The notes below the pieces were generated by a model. It saw only the letters and a program-made list of their open reading frames with translations, was not told the DNA's origin and ran no database searches. A stretch of DNA of 64,000 bases, taken from Byssothecium circinans (taxonomy: Eukaryota > Ascomycota > Dothideomycetes > Pleosporales > Massarinaceae). Where the stretch lies: NCBI GenBank assembly GCA_010015675.1, contig ML977022.1, positions 94,398 through 158,397 on the forward strand, written 5' to 3'. This document shows positions 51,201 to 62,684 of this stretch, piece after piece (position 1 is the stretch's first letter; the number at the start of each line of letters is the position of its first letter). Made by a program: the position numbers and the translations under genes.

Positions 51201-52989
51201 ACTCCATGTGGGAGCAATACGACTAGGGTGTGCGAGTTAAAGACGTCGGTCCTCGGACGACGGTAATAGATATAGCGCCGGAGTTCGACAACAGTCGACG
51301 AATCCAAGAGAGCAAAGACGCATCCCATCTCAGACCCCATGGTGCCGTTATCCTATCCATGATCCACCAGCACATCGGTCGAGTGTCATCCTGACCCCGA
51401 CATCTGCACGCAACAGCTCACCCGCAGTTCGCGAACCACGGTTTAACGCTCGACGTGCATTTCGCTGCATACATACAGATCGAGTGAGTCGAGTGGTGGT
51501 TTGTCGGGAGGCTGGAGACCGACTGGAGCCAGCACCGCACCAGCATCACCCAACTATAGGCTAATATCACACACCACACCTCGAATCCCCGGGATTCGAT
51601 CCAGCGAAACGGTGGGGAATGATATGGATTCGATTGGCGGGATGCATGCGACGGACTGGGTAGGTAGGCGACCTTTGCCCTTTCGTCATGCAATGAATAA
51701 TGTAGTGCATGAGGAGGGAGTACTTGGAGGGCTGGGATTGAACAATGCAAGTGGGATGGATGGGATGATCATGAAAGGAACGGGCCGAAACGAGCCGCTG
51801 ACATAAGATGGGATATCGTCATGTTGAGAAGGAAGCGACGCTGCCCATGTGATGTCGGCTCGCCGGTTGAAGAAGGAGCGAGAACATGGAGACGCACATG
51901 CACATGTACATACATGTAAGCAGAGCCTATCACCTATCATGCACAGTGTGCTCTCTTGGCTTGGCAATACCCCATACATAGGATATCGCTTTGCTCGCTC
52001 GGTCACTCGCTGTCTCCGAGGGTGGCTGTATGCTTTTTCGGACGTCCTTTTTTATTATATGAAGCTCAGCGACTGCCACTGGTGCTTTTGAGACCCGCCT
52101 CGCATCGCATAGTTGTGATGGGTTGCTTGTGCTGCTCCAATTGGGCTGGGACTTGACAATGTGGACGCAGGGCCGGCCCGCCGCATGATGGCAGCTGCAG
52201 CTGTGGGTGGTCGGTTGATGTGGCGTTGATGTGAGGTAGAGGGCGAGCTGTGCCGTTGAATCACCATGCGTCGAGGGATCCTGCGTGCGGAGAGGCAACA
52301 CAAGACAAATGGGAGCGAGCTTTGCCGCACTGGAAACTTTAGAGCGAGTAAGACGGGGGAAAGTGGCAGAGCACGCTGTAGTTGGGTAAGAACGTGCAGA
52401 CTTGAGTAAACGGAGAAGAATTATTTTCATAGAAGTTAAAGGGCGTTCTAAGGAGGTAGAAATCCAGAAGCAGGAGAAAGTCGTAGGTAGTAGCAATAAA
52501 AAGACGTAGGTTAAATACGTTAAAAAAAAGTAGAAAGATGGAAAAGAAAATGGAAACTGGAGAATGTCATCGGATTCAAGCATGCCACACCCTACCACCC
52601 GTATGGCACCCCAGGATCAGAAGAGACACGAGACCGGTCGGTACAGTCAAGAAAATACAATTTACCACAATGCCAGTAGGGAAACAGATAAGTAGAAGAT
52701 CTAAACGAGCGAGCCGGTGGGAGCTGCCACGCGACTAGCATAAATCGATCCGCCAAGGAAATATGCCGAGCACCGTCCGTGTGCGGAGACTTGCCCAGCA
52801 GCATGATATCCTGTCAACACCGAGCCCCCAAAAGCGAACCCAAAGACTAGTTGGAGAAGTGAAAGATGGCCACGGCAGGCCAGGTGGGCTGTAGCAGCCA
52901 GACGTGCTAGAGGTAACATTGTTCCTCTTGTGCATACGACGGCTGGCCGCCAAGTGAGGTATCTTCATCGTGCTCTCCATTCTCTTTCC
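48264..52989. other. 4.7 kb gene-poor region between VPS15 and RAS
   Basis: The left side carries the VPS15 3' UTR and the right side the RAS 3' UTR. In between I find only short overlapping frames on both strands, none with a domain or a plausible exon chain. The longest (49827-50456, 209 codons) looks random. An 18-base perfect palindrome is at 51015-51032. The region is not unusually AT-rich and has no transposon ends that I can see. A long non-coding transcript or a fast-evolving small gene cannot be excluded. Confidence 0.35.
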
Positions 52990-53790
52990 CTACATGACCA
53001 CGCAGCCACAGCAGCCCTTCTTCTCGCCATCGTCGTCGACGTCCAGCTTGCCTCTGCCATTTTGCTGGCCTCCGGCGCCGGGCGCGCCCGTGTATGATGA
53101 CATTTCCTTGTTGTACCTGCGAATCTCTCGTACGATGTCGTAGAAGGCGTTGTCGACGTTGATGCGTGACTTGGCTGACGTCTCGATAAACTTGCACCCG
53201 AACTGCCGCGCCAGGTTCTGGCCCTCTGGGTAGGGTTAGCATGTGGTGGTGCAACTCTGGGGAAATGCAACTGAGACATGTGCATACCTTGTGTCGACAC
53301 CTCACGGTGGCTCTCGAGATCGCACTTGTTACCCACGACAATCATGGGGAAGTAGTCCTTGTCCTTGACCCGGAGGATCTGCTGCTCGAATGTCATGATC
53401 TCCTCGAAGCTCTGGCGGTTATCTATCGAGTAGACGAGCAGGAAGCCCTCGCCGGTCCGCATGTACTGCTCCCGCATGGCCGAATACTCCTCCTGGCCGG
53501 CTGTGTCGAGCACGTCGAGCAGGGCGACCTCATCGTCGATGACACACTGCTTGCGGTACGAATCTGGCTCGTGTTACCCAATGCCCGCGCACGCGTCGGG
53601 TATGCGCAGCGACTCACCCTCAATGGTCGGATCATATTCGTCTACAAAGTGGCTCTGGATGAGCTGGATGGTTAAGCACGATTTGCCGACGCCGCCGCCG
53701 CCGACTACCACGAGCTTGTACTCTCGGAGAAACTGTGCGGTCAGCGATGCCTATGGTGCAGGTGGCAGGCACACACACCTTGGATGCCAT
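52990..53790 (-). CDS. RAS-type small GTPase, four exons
   Basis: Membrane-bound molecular switch, orthologue of Aspergillus RasA/yeast Ras. Exons 53779-53790, 53618-53732, 53288-53563 and 52990-53225 give 212 aa. Exon 1 encodes only MASK. Then come [20 protein letters not shown] (P-loop), the effector loop [17 protein letters not shown], switch [22 protein letters not shown], the guanine-specificity NKCD and ETSAK. The wild-type Gly and Gln of the GTPase site are present, so nothing suggests an activated form. The C-terminus is a short linker ending GCCGCVVM: a CaaX box (CVVM) for prenylation, with nearby Cys for palmitoylation. Such genes control growth, polarity and cAMP signalling. Confidence 0.96.
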
Positions 53791-55091
53791 TGTGCGTGTA
53801 TGTGGGGATGGACGGGGGTAGTTGTCGCAGGATGGCTGCGTGAGGGTGAGGCTGCTGCTGGCTGGAGGTTTCTCGGCACCCGGGCTTCGTGGGTGGTGGG
53901 CGAGGTGATGAGCGCGGGAATGGAAGTTGCAGCTAGGGCAAGGGAGGCAGGAGCGCAGGCGTGGGCGGGCAGGTGCGATGGGCGATTGGCGATTGAAGCC
54001 GGTGCGATGGACAGACGGCCGTCGATGTCACTCACAGGCACTCGCTTGGACAGACGTTCAACGTTGGGGGTGACGGGTGAAGTGCTGGATGCTCTCGACG
54101 GAGGATAGACGGAGAGCAGAGCGGCGGCGACCAGAGACGACCAGAGCCGGCAAGCAAAAACGACCCTCTGCTAGCCTGTCTGGGGTCCTGAGGCTAGGAG
54201 GGCCGCTGATTCGTAGCGAACCTCTTGACCTTGGCGCGGTGCAGCAGCTGGCCTTTGCGGAACGAAAAAGACGCCCACTCGAACCACAGGGAGCGCGCAC
54301 TGTGGTTTGGACGGTGGACGGTGCATCTTGATGCTTGGGATTGGACGTGGCGCCAGATCACCACACGCCGCCGCCGACGCCTCGTCCTCACTTCTGCAGC
54401 CCGCACGCGAGGCCGCGATGGGAGAGAACGTGGACGCGTCAGTCACATTGCATCCCCATCCCCATCCCCATCAGCGCTTAAAGCGGCCGTTTGACATCTG
54501 GACGTGCTCTCCAATCTCCATCCGATCCTGGCAGAGCATTGAGCAAGCTCCAGCATGTGGCCTCTCGTGTAGAGGCACCTTCCTACAGTTCGACAGCGGG
54601 ACGAGCTGCTAGTCATGTCCCTGAGTAGATACATACCGCTGAACCGCTCCCCTTGTATCGTACTGTAATAGTTCATCGCCGTATCAATCGCCGTACCCAC
54701 CATTCACATGAGAGCCAATGCATGCGGGCGAAAACAGCACACGTTGCACAGGGGACCTGCCGCAGCACCGCTCGACGTCCGTCGCCCACGCTGCCCAGGA
54801 TAGTTTAATCCGTCCAGGCATCAAAGCAAAACTGTGACAGGCCGTCGAAAGCAAGCGCCTGCAGTCATCGCAGTTGTCACCGCCATCACCTATCACGCCG
54901 TTATCGTGCCTGGTATTGGCTCCACTCTAGCCGCGACATCAGCGCGGCACGTCTTCCACACGGCTTCGAGAAGGCGCCTAGCTCAGCTGACGGCTATTGT
55001 GGTAATCCCATTCTATTTGGACGACATGTCGTCTCCAAGCACACCTCCCCATATTTACAGCCAGCGATGTACCGAGACAGCCTGGCGCTCC
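53791..55091. other. RAS upstream region and 3' side of the MoCF gene
   Basis: 1.3 kb between two minus-strand genes, no coding signal recognised. The part next to RAS is likely its promoter and 5' UTR. It contains a short tandem CCCATC repeat (CCCCATCCCCATCCCCATC) at about 54451-54470. Confidence 0.35.
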
Positions 55092-56197
55092 TCAGCCCGA
55101 CGCCGGTTTGCCCCCCTCGTCGCCGCTGTCTGTGTCGTCCTCGCCTTCAACCGCCACGCGCCGCCCCTGAACCGCCTTTTCTACCTCAGGCACCAGCGAC
55201 TCCATGTACTCAACATCACGGCCTACGAGCGTGACTGTGTTATGCTGCTTCTGCCATCGCGGATAGCTACCGACCTTCACCCCCTTCGGCTCTGTTTTGG
55301 CCGCGAGCTCCGTGAGATATCCCGCAACCGCACTTTCTGCCATGGGCGTAGAGATGAGTATTCGCAAAACCCCTTTGCCCTCAGGGTCCGCCAACCGTGG
55401 CAGAAGGAGAGGCTTGAGGCCGTCTAGCATGCTTTCAAACAGTCTTGGTACACCAGGGAGTATGTGGACGTTGCCATTTACGCAAGCAATGGGAACCCAG
55501 AGATTGTCGCTCACAAATATTACTTGTTCATCGTCTGGTATCGAATCATCCAGGGGGAGCTCAATCATGCGCTTCTTCGCCGTTAGCGCCGCAGACGGTT
55601 CGTCCCAGCTAAAGTTTGGCTGGGATGGATGCGGCTTGGAAAGACGCTTCATGCGTTCAAACGCCGCCTCGTGTAGCTTCAGAGAGAGTCCGAATGCTTT
55701 GGCGATCGACTGGTAGGTTATGTCATCATGAGTGGGACCAATTCCACCACTTGTGACAACCAAGTCATAGTTCCTCGACATGCGTCGGACCGCCTCTACG
55801 ATTTCGCCCTCGTCATCCGCGATTACTTCTATGCGTTTCAGGCTGATGCCGAGCGAAAAGCAGAATTTAGCAAAATATGCCTGCACGTCGTTAGTGAGCA
55901 CGCCATGTCCGCCGCAAGTAAAAGCTTACAGAGTTCGTATCTACGGTCTGCGATGCATGCCCGTTAGCAACCACTACGAATGCCAACACGGAGTCATGTC
56001 CTGCATACCTTGCCCCCCAGAACCTCGTCCCCGATTATCAAGCATGCCGCCGTGTGTATGAGGCTCTTCTGTGTGGATGCGCCCGCCATGACTGATGATG
56101 TTATCGAAGAACGTCGCGGGAATGCGGTAGATCGGTGGGTGTAGTTGGGAAGCGGTCGTGACAGATGTCTGACTACCTGGCTGAGCCTGCTGACCAT
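55092..56197 (-). CDS. MoCF_biosynth / CinA-like molybdopterin-binding domain protein, with an 18-base exon
   Basis: Exons 56009-56197, 55930-55947 and 55092-55880 give 331 aa from the first ATG, or 295 from Met37 (56089). The domain opens TAACLIIGDEVLGGK|TVDTNS|AYFAKFCFSLGISL, where bars mark introns. The middle exon is only six codons. The molybdopterin-binding-fold signature VVTSGGIGPTHDDITY follows at about 110-125. The remaining domain includes VIFVSDNLWVPIACVNGNVH and ILPGVPRLFESML. The family includes CinA and the N-terminal domain of FAD synthetase; in fungi the stand-alone protein's substrate is not settled. Residues 1-36 (MVSRLSQVVRHLSRPLPNYT...) look like a mitochondrial presequence. 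The tail is acidic (EGEDDTDSGDEGG). Confidence 0.9.
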
Positions 56198-56433
56198 GAA
56201 GATCTATGTATCAATAGGTGGATGCTGACACTGGCTGAGTAGCTAGGTGCATGAGGAACGAAGAAATTCTGCAGAGAAGTCGCGTCCTGAGTAATGAGCT
56301 ACGCGGAAGTTGCCCCGCATCGCCCCATTTTCAGGGATCCACTCTCACGGCTCACGCCGTCTGCCCCTCAGCCCTACCATCATTGTACTATCTACAACCA
56401 CCGCCCGAACTTACTTTGAATATCGAAGCCAAG
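56198..56433. promoter_or_regulatory. Bidirectional promoter region, MoCF gene / GMF
   Basis: 236 bases separate the divergent starts at 56197 (-) and 56434 (+). Both 5' UTRs lie here. No specific binding motif could be assigned. Confidence 0.4.
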
Positions 56434-57048
56434 ATGGTGAGTTCTAGATATGCGAGTCATCCGACACACGCTTGACAGCTCTACCAGTCGTCCGAATCCC
56501 GCCTCTATACCTTCTCCGACGAGACGAAGCAGAAGCTCCGCAAATTCCGTCTAGGGACGTCGCGCGCCAACGACCCTCAAGCAATCATCTGTATGCCCGT
56601 GTGATCCCCCCACTGTGTCCCTCGAGCAATGAAGCACCCGAGCCCTGCATATAACGGCGCTGATGTCTCGCGCCAGACGAAATCGACAAGAAGACGCTGG
56701 AAATCCGCCCGGTAGACAACGAAGTCTACTCAGACATACCCAGCCTCGCCGACGAGCTACCAGACCATGCACCGCGCTTCGTACTTCTAAGCTACCCGCT
56801 CACACTCGTGCGTCGAGAGACCCCACCTCCCATACACACATACTGAGAAAAAATAGGACTCAGGACGCCTCTCAGTGCCCTATGTCATGCTCTACTACCT
56901 CCCGATAACATGCAACAGCGAAGTCAAGATGCTGTACGCCGGCGCAAAGGAACTGATGCGGAACACGGCAGAAGTCAACAAGATCATTGAGATCGACAGC
57001 GCGGACGAGTTGGAAGAGATTGAAGACAAGCTCAAGGGCGAGTCATGA
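56434..57048 (+). CDS. Glia maturation factor (ADF/cofilin family), four exons
   Basis: Arp2/3 complex regulator that dissolves actin branches. Exons 56434-56436, 56488-56590, 56677-56807 and 56857-57048 give 142 aa, the usual GMF length. Exon 1 contributes only the ATG, followed directly by GTGAGT. The ADF-H domain reads ESRLYTFSDETKQKLRKFRL, GTSRANDPQAIIYEIDKKTL, EIRPVDNEVYSDIPSLADEL, PRFVLLSYPLTLDSGRLSVP and YVMLYYLPITCNSEVKMLYA, then the final helix GAKELMRNTAEVNKIIEIDS. The acceptor of intron 1 is doubled: an AG ending at 56478 would insert three codons (LYQ). The 56488 site gives MSSESRLYTF, closer to relatives. Yeast AIM7/GMF1 is the known counterpart. Confidence 0.95.
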
Positions 57049-59404
57049 TATTAGCCGCCCACCTGCCGGGGGAAAACGGCGACGCGAGCACCGATGAAAG
57101 TTACCTTTTTCATGTGCTGCAATCGTATGATGCGATACCATTGCTAGCAAGGCGAGGCTTGGTGTCGAATGTTATCATAACCCACGGGGTCGATGGGAAG
57201 GTGATGTGGAAGATTGAGATGCTTCATCTCCCGGAGATTATGTCACGCGGGGGTTCGTCTCCCAGCCGTGACTGTGAGTACAAGGAGATTGGACACATGC
57301 CTAGATAAGCATCTCCTAAACGAAATTATTTCATCTCGATTACTGTCCCGTTGTTATCGTAATATCTTCATGGTCTTGCGACTAGAATCTCACCGTGTTT
57401 CATCTTCACTACCTACCCGACTCCCCAGCCGCCGAACCGTTCATCTGAGTACCCGGCTTCGGCTTCCCCACATCGATGAACCTTCTCCCTCGGTATGCGC
57501 AACTTTGACTCCCAAATGATGCCTAGACTATCGTTTGATCAGCGATTAAGCTTTCCAAGGCCAAGAACAGGATAGTAGGGAGTTTGCCCGTAATAATATC
57601 CCGGGATTAGCGGGAAATAGTCTTCTTATGTTCATTATTGCTTGGAAGTTGATGCCGTTTGCTGTTCATAGTACCCGGCCGAGCCTTTTGAGTTCTGTCT
57701 TCTTGCGACGCTCGTGCTGGGATATCCTTACGGTTGACTTGGTGTACGGTATATATCTAGGTAGTCCTTGAGGGTGCAGATGGGTATGTAGGTGTATGAG
57801 AATCCCGTTATTCTAGTGCGGTATGACGTTGCCGATTTTGAGAGCGGGGCTGCGTTCGAAGTTTGCGGGGGCGGGAAGGCTGACGGTGCTTTCTTAAGGT
57901 TTTGTTATACAAGGGAGGTGTTGGTTGGTTTCAGTTAGATGGGATGGGTATGTGGCGTGGGTGTTGCGATAAGGGAGTGAACGGGATAGCTATTTGGGGA
58001 GTGGGGGTTGGGAGGCGGATGGGGGGATAGTGGATGTGATGGTTTGAGATATGTAATGTACAGCTGGGTGGTGGGAAAGGCTCGTAATGTTTCTGGTAAG
58101 TCGCGGGTGAGGGGTAAAGAATTGTGACGGGTTTGCACTATCAGAGGGGTTAAATGCAGGGTAAAGGATTGGAGGCTCTGGAATTCACTGCTTCTGTGGC
58201 ATAGCTCAACACTCCCTTATGGCATACGAGATACGGTAGTAGTGAAGGTTGGGAAAGGGGATTTGGATCGGATTGTCTCGCGAGTGGAATGGAATTCTAG
58301 GCTGATAGATAGCTGCGCTTCATAGGAACTTTATGCGAGGATCTTTCGATGGCGCTTGTAATGGCATTTTGTGTTTGATCGAAAGCCGAGGGAGTGCTTT
58401 TTGACGGATCGCACGGTGGCGAGGCGTTGGGTTTTCCTTTATAGTTGTGTATTCGGTGGGATGAGCTTAACACCCAAGTAGGATATGTACTGGCGACAGT
58501 GAGTGCGGGCGGGCGGGCTTGGTCACTGCAGAGTAAACCCTGGTAACTAAAATATCCCTTTTGAAATAAATGCTAGGGACTGTGAAGTTTTAGGTCAAGC
58601 CGTCATGATAATGGTCAAGGCGGGCCTTTTACATGCACGGAGTTTTAAGTGTTTGCGGGATTCAGCAGGGAAGTGTGTATCCCCAGACGTACTTTTGACA
58701 CGGGTGGGAAGTGTGCAGACTACCACAGTTACACAATACTCCATCTAGACTTGATCATGGTAAGAGTTGTCGCGATGCATATGCACATGTAGTTTCCGCC
58801 TAGAAACGCATCAGGTGAGAAAGGCTCTTTGACATTGACCTGGCACGCTAAAAATACCCCAAAATCATCTAAATACGTCTTCTAAAGGTATTTTCTTGGC
58901 CACGTCCTTGGTTTGGTGTCTTCCTTGTTTTAATCTGAAATTCTGAAGCGGAGTGGGCAAAGGGGATTAAAGCTTTACTCAGCTTGCAGTTGCGTAAAAG
59001 GTTTCCCAAACTTATGTATCGCGAGGGAAATAGTTTTAGAAATCTAGAGTCTAGAGATTCCTACACGTAAACGGGCTATAGTGCAGGGGGCTTAGATCAG
59101 CAGGCTGTTTCACACAAAGGTCTTTAGGTTTTTATGGAGTGAGGTGGAAAGTTCTATCCGTGCACAGCAATATGTAAAACTACTATTTTGATACTTATGT
59201 CTTCTAGAAGATGCTATTTTTCTGTTTGTATCATGCTAGAATTAACTTGTCCCTAACAAGTAAGTTAACTTAGTCCGTCATTCAGTAAAGGAGATCGACT
59301 AAAGGTTCTTCCGGTGGCACGTTATGGTGAAACTTGAGTCGCTTATGGTTCTTAACGGCAGCGAAGGCCTTCTCCTTCCTTGGAGCAGTCGAACTTCTTA
59401 GTGC
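57049..59404. other. 2.4 kb intergenic region left of the hAT element
   Basis: Holds the GMF 3' UTR at the left. No gene, RNA or repeat was recognised in the remainder. A G-rich stretch with four G-runs is at 57996-58026. The right end abuts the hAT terminal repeat. Confidence 0.35.
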
Positions 59405-59545
59405 CAGACTTGTCAACAATCAAGCCAATCAAGCTTCAGCCTCCGGCTTGACTTGAGGCTTGAACATGGTGCTGAGAGGCTTGATTGATTGGCTTGTTAG
59501 CATAGCTTGACTTGAGGCTTGATTGAAAGCTTGATTGGCTTGGTG
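59405..59545. repeat. Left TIR and subterminal repeats of the hAT element
   Basis: Holds the 21-base TIR and an array of AATCAAGC, GGCTTGATTG and CTTGACTTGAGGCTTGA units in alternating orientation. Confidence 0.85.
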
Positions 59546-59571
59546 TTGTATAGATTAATTGCCTTTACTAA

Positions 59572-62142
59572 TTACTCATTCTCGTGATCCCAATCAGACA
59601 ATCGGTATACAGCGTCCATCTCAGCGTCAGTTAAAGTTACTGTAGCAACACTACTACCCTGATCAAAGCCAGCCCTATACCACCGCCGTACGCACTGTAT
59701 AGCAGCCAATAACTGAGGTGAGATCTGCCGTCTTCGAGGCTCAAGGAGGTCGCCAAGCTCGCTGAACATGCGCTCACACTCGCAGCTTGAAGCTGGGATA
59801 GAGAGCACGTCAATAGCCATCTGGGCAAGGTTAGGTTAGCGATCACGCAAGCCTACCCAGTATTTAATAGGGTGAACGGCAGCGTAGCTACCCTTGTTGG
59901 CCTTTGGTTCGCGCGTCTTCCACCTCTCATACTCATCTATATCGCCGTTGGTAGCAGCCGCGGCGCCATCCGGGTCGAGAAGGGCTTCAATAGCGTCGTC
60001 GATCTCGCTAGAGATAACCTTTGGCTGCCTTACCACGCGCGGCGAGGCGTTGTATTCTGCCCAAAGCGCACGAAACGCGCGGTTATTAGCCTCCAGCCAC
60101 TCAGGTTTGTCTGCCCAGGCGACCTCGCAGTATGTTTTATAGCGCGGATGGAGTAGAGTTGCGGCGTAGTATACGGGTGAGAGGTCGAGCTTATCATAGT
60201 AATCGTTAGCCTTCGCCCAGGCAGCGCGGAGGTTAATTACGAGATGGTCTTCGGGCGCTTCGTCGTGCGCGTTATAGTCTACAGCTTCATAAGCTTTAAC
60301 GCGCTGCTCGTAGTATGTAAGTATAAACTCAAAGACTGGGATAACCTCAGCGATAGCGCCATAACGGCCGCCTCCAACGCGACCATCGGCGTCTTTACCG
60401 CGTCCTTCCAGGCGCTTTGTTGCTGACTTCAGTGGCTTTAACACGTCGATATACTCGGTAACGACCGCCCAGTCAGCAGCTGTGAGGCCGTTGGATCGCA
60501 TCCAAGCCGCAGCCTCAGGCAGCTTATTGCCGCGGCTGAGCGCGTACGTGTCCTCATCTCGCACGCGACGTATATGGTGGTTGGCGTAAGCGTTGAGGGC
60601 GCGCTGTAGCTTGACGGCGCGTTCAAAGGTGGAGTAATACGAATTCCAGCGCGTGACGACTGGCTTGACGGGCGCAAGTATTTCGCGCTGATTGGCGGGC
60701 AGCTCAGCGTTAGCCAGGCGCTGGAAATTTTCAAAAAGCTCGAGCTGCTGCTGCGTTTTAATGTAGTTGATTACGCTAAGAAACACACCAAGCGGCCCAT
60801 CCTCGCGCCAGTTGCGCAATAGCTGGCTCTCAACAGCAAGCTCGCTGCTATCGTTGTCGTACGCGTCGTTATTACTGCCCCAAAGCAGCGCCTGGCCGAT
60901 TAGGTTAAGAGTATGAGGACCGCAGCGGAGGCGAGGATGGGCGGCGATCAAGCCCATCTGCTGCGCGATTCTGAGGACAGCTGCGTCGTTATTGGGGGCG
61001 TTGTCGAGCACAAAGTAGCCAATAGTATGCGGATTGATGCTAAACTGCTGCAGAATTTGGCTAACAACTTCAGCAATCTTCTCACCAGTATGGGCGCCCG
61101 TTAGCTGGGGCAGCGCGATAGGGAGGTCCATAAGATCACCGGCGCTGTTAACGTAGTGCGCAACGACGCCTAAGAAGCCGCGCTTACCGCCCTTCGTTGT
61201 CCAACTGTCGAAGCTGATGTGGATCTTACTGAGCGACTTCGACAGATCAGCGACGACCTGGGGTAGCATGAAGTCGAATCGACGCATTACGTACTGCGAA
61301 ACGCTTGCGTGAGACGTCCACAACGCTGCAGCTGCCTCTGGGTTTGCAGCTTCGAGCATCTGTCGAAACGCGGGCTTCTCAAACTCAGAGAGTGGGTGGT
61401 TGCCGTCGACGAGCCAGGCAACTGCGGCGTGCCGAAAAGCCTGACAATTGAAGCCCCCAAGCTCGTTAGCAAGGCCCTGCTTAGTGGTGGCAGCCTTCAA
61501 GACGGCGCGTAGGCTGCCCTTGCCTGCCTTCGTCGCGCCGTGCGCTCTGCCGGGGGCGGCATGGCTATGGCCGCGTCTGACTTGCTCAAGATGGCGCGCT
61601 GAGATTGACGTCGAGAGCGTCGTTTCGTATATACCGCCCTGCCCAGCGTCTATCCACTTGCGCTAGTGGCAGTAGCGACAGACAAAGAAGACACGATTAG
61701 GGTCCTTGATGAGCGCAACGCGGTAGCCGTAGCGGTATATCCAGCTTTTACGCTGCTTCTGGGTGGCTACTGGCTTACAATATAGCGGTAAATGCGACCA
61801 ATCTATGCCTTCAAAGTTGTCGGCAAAGCGCTTATCAAGATCCTCGTGGCTATCCTCATTGGCCTCAGTTATAGCTATTGTCGCAGCGCTGCTGCCCTCG
61901 GTTGGCGCGACGACAGCGGCTTCTGGCTGGGTCTCGCGTAGTTGCGACTCGAAGGTAGGCGGCTCAGTGGCCTGGGATACGGCAATCGCTAGGGCTTTGC
62001 GTGGTGATAGACGCTGAGATAGCTGTTGGCTCTCATTAACGTTAATGGGCTGCGACTTAGTGCCGCGCGCAGCGACTTTAGCACGCTGATTAGGTATAAA
62101 AGCGTCTTTGCGTAGACGTTTAGGGGGTCGATTAGGCGACAT
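59572..62142 (-). pseudogene. hAT transposase, full length but for two in-frame stops
   Basis: One reading frame of 856 codon positions from the ATG at 62142 (MSPNRPPKRLRKDAF) to TAA at 59572. A BED-type zinc finger lies at the N-terminal side (WIYRYGYRV...VFFVCRYCH). Then comes TAG at 61663-61665, after which the frame continues RKWIDAGQGGIYETTL. The catalytic part holds HISFDSWTTKGGKRGFLGV and FVLDNAPNNDAAVLRIA with the two catalytic Asp, and PVVTRWNSYYSTFERAV. A second stop, TAA at 59836-59838 (after YWVGLRDR), precedes PNLAQMAIDVLSIPASSCEC and ERMFSELGDLLEPRRR, the hAT C-terminal dimerisation block with the catalytic Glu. The second stop replaces a residue usually aromatic in relatives. 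No frameshift exists. It could be inactive, or the stops could be removed by splicing. Confidence 0.85.
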
Positions 62143-62347
62143 AGCAATAATAGGCAAGGAGAACACTAAAAAACGCGTTGGTATAGGTAATAAGTAGACT
62201 TTAGAGGCTTCAAAATAGACGTAGATTGTATTAGAGAGACGTGATTATATTAGGGTTTCGCACTAAAGTTTGGCTAAGTAAGCAAAACTCAACACCATAA
62301 AACTATCGCGAGATTGCTTATACAGCAAACTTAATAGCCTCACAAAA

Positions 62348-62498
62348 CATCAAGCCAATCAAGCCAATCAATCAAGCCTTCGTCCTTGAGGCTTGATTGA
62401 CTGCAAAACTGCTAGGCAGAGGCTTGACTTAATTGAATTGCAGTTTTCATCAAGCCTCAATGAAGTGCTTGATTGCAGCTTGATTGTTGACGAGTCTG
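62348..62498. repeat. Right TIR and subterminal repeats of the hAT element
   Basis: Mirror of the left end: ATCAAGCCAATCAAGCCAAT, GAGGCTTGATTG, GAGGCTTGACTT and GCTTGATTGTTGACGAGTCT, with the TIR at the outer edge. Confidence 0.85.
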
Positions 62499-62684
62499 TT
62501 ATAGACAATTGTGTACGTCGAAAGGGAAAAGCTTTAGTTTTCATCTAGCAGAAACACAAGCATACATATAGTATGTAGTAGTTATATGTCCCCTGATATC
62601 GCAGCTTGACTAAGCAATATTGTTTCAAGTGTGGTTTCATGTCGAAGTTTTAAGCTGGACCCCTAAAACTCTTCCCTCAACACT

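Larger units (their letters stand above)
59405..62498 (-). mobile_element. hAT-superfamily DNA transposon, 3.1 kb
   Basis: Ends are inverted repeats: left CAGACTTGTCAACAATCAAGC, right (reverse complement) CAGACTCGTCAACAATCAAGC, 20 of 21 identical, starting with CAG as in many hAT elements. Inside each end, for 100-150 bases, short AATCAAGC/GCTTGATT units recur many times in both directions, the usual subterminal transposase-binding sites. The flanking 8 bases (CTTAGTGC left, TTATAGAC right) do not match, so the expected 8-bp target duplication is lost or the ends recombined. Unlike the pogo element, the interior is not AT-rich or full of RIP-type stops, so it looks much younger or escaped RIP. 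Confidence 0.88.

Noticed and set aside
51930..52598. 222-codon minus-strand frame upstream of RAS 3' end
   Set aside because: It has no domain, the proposed start region is T-rich rather than coding-like, and neighbouring frames are equally open.
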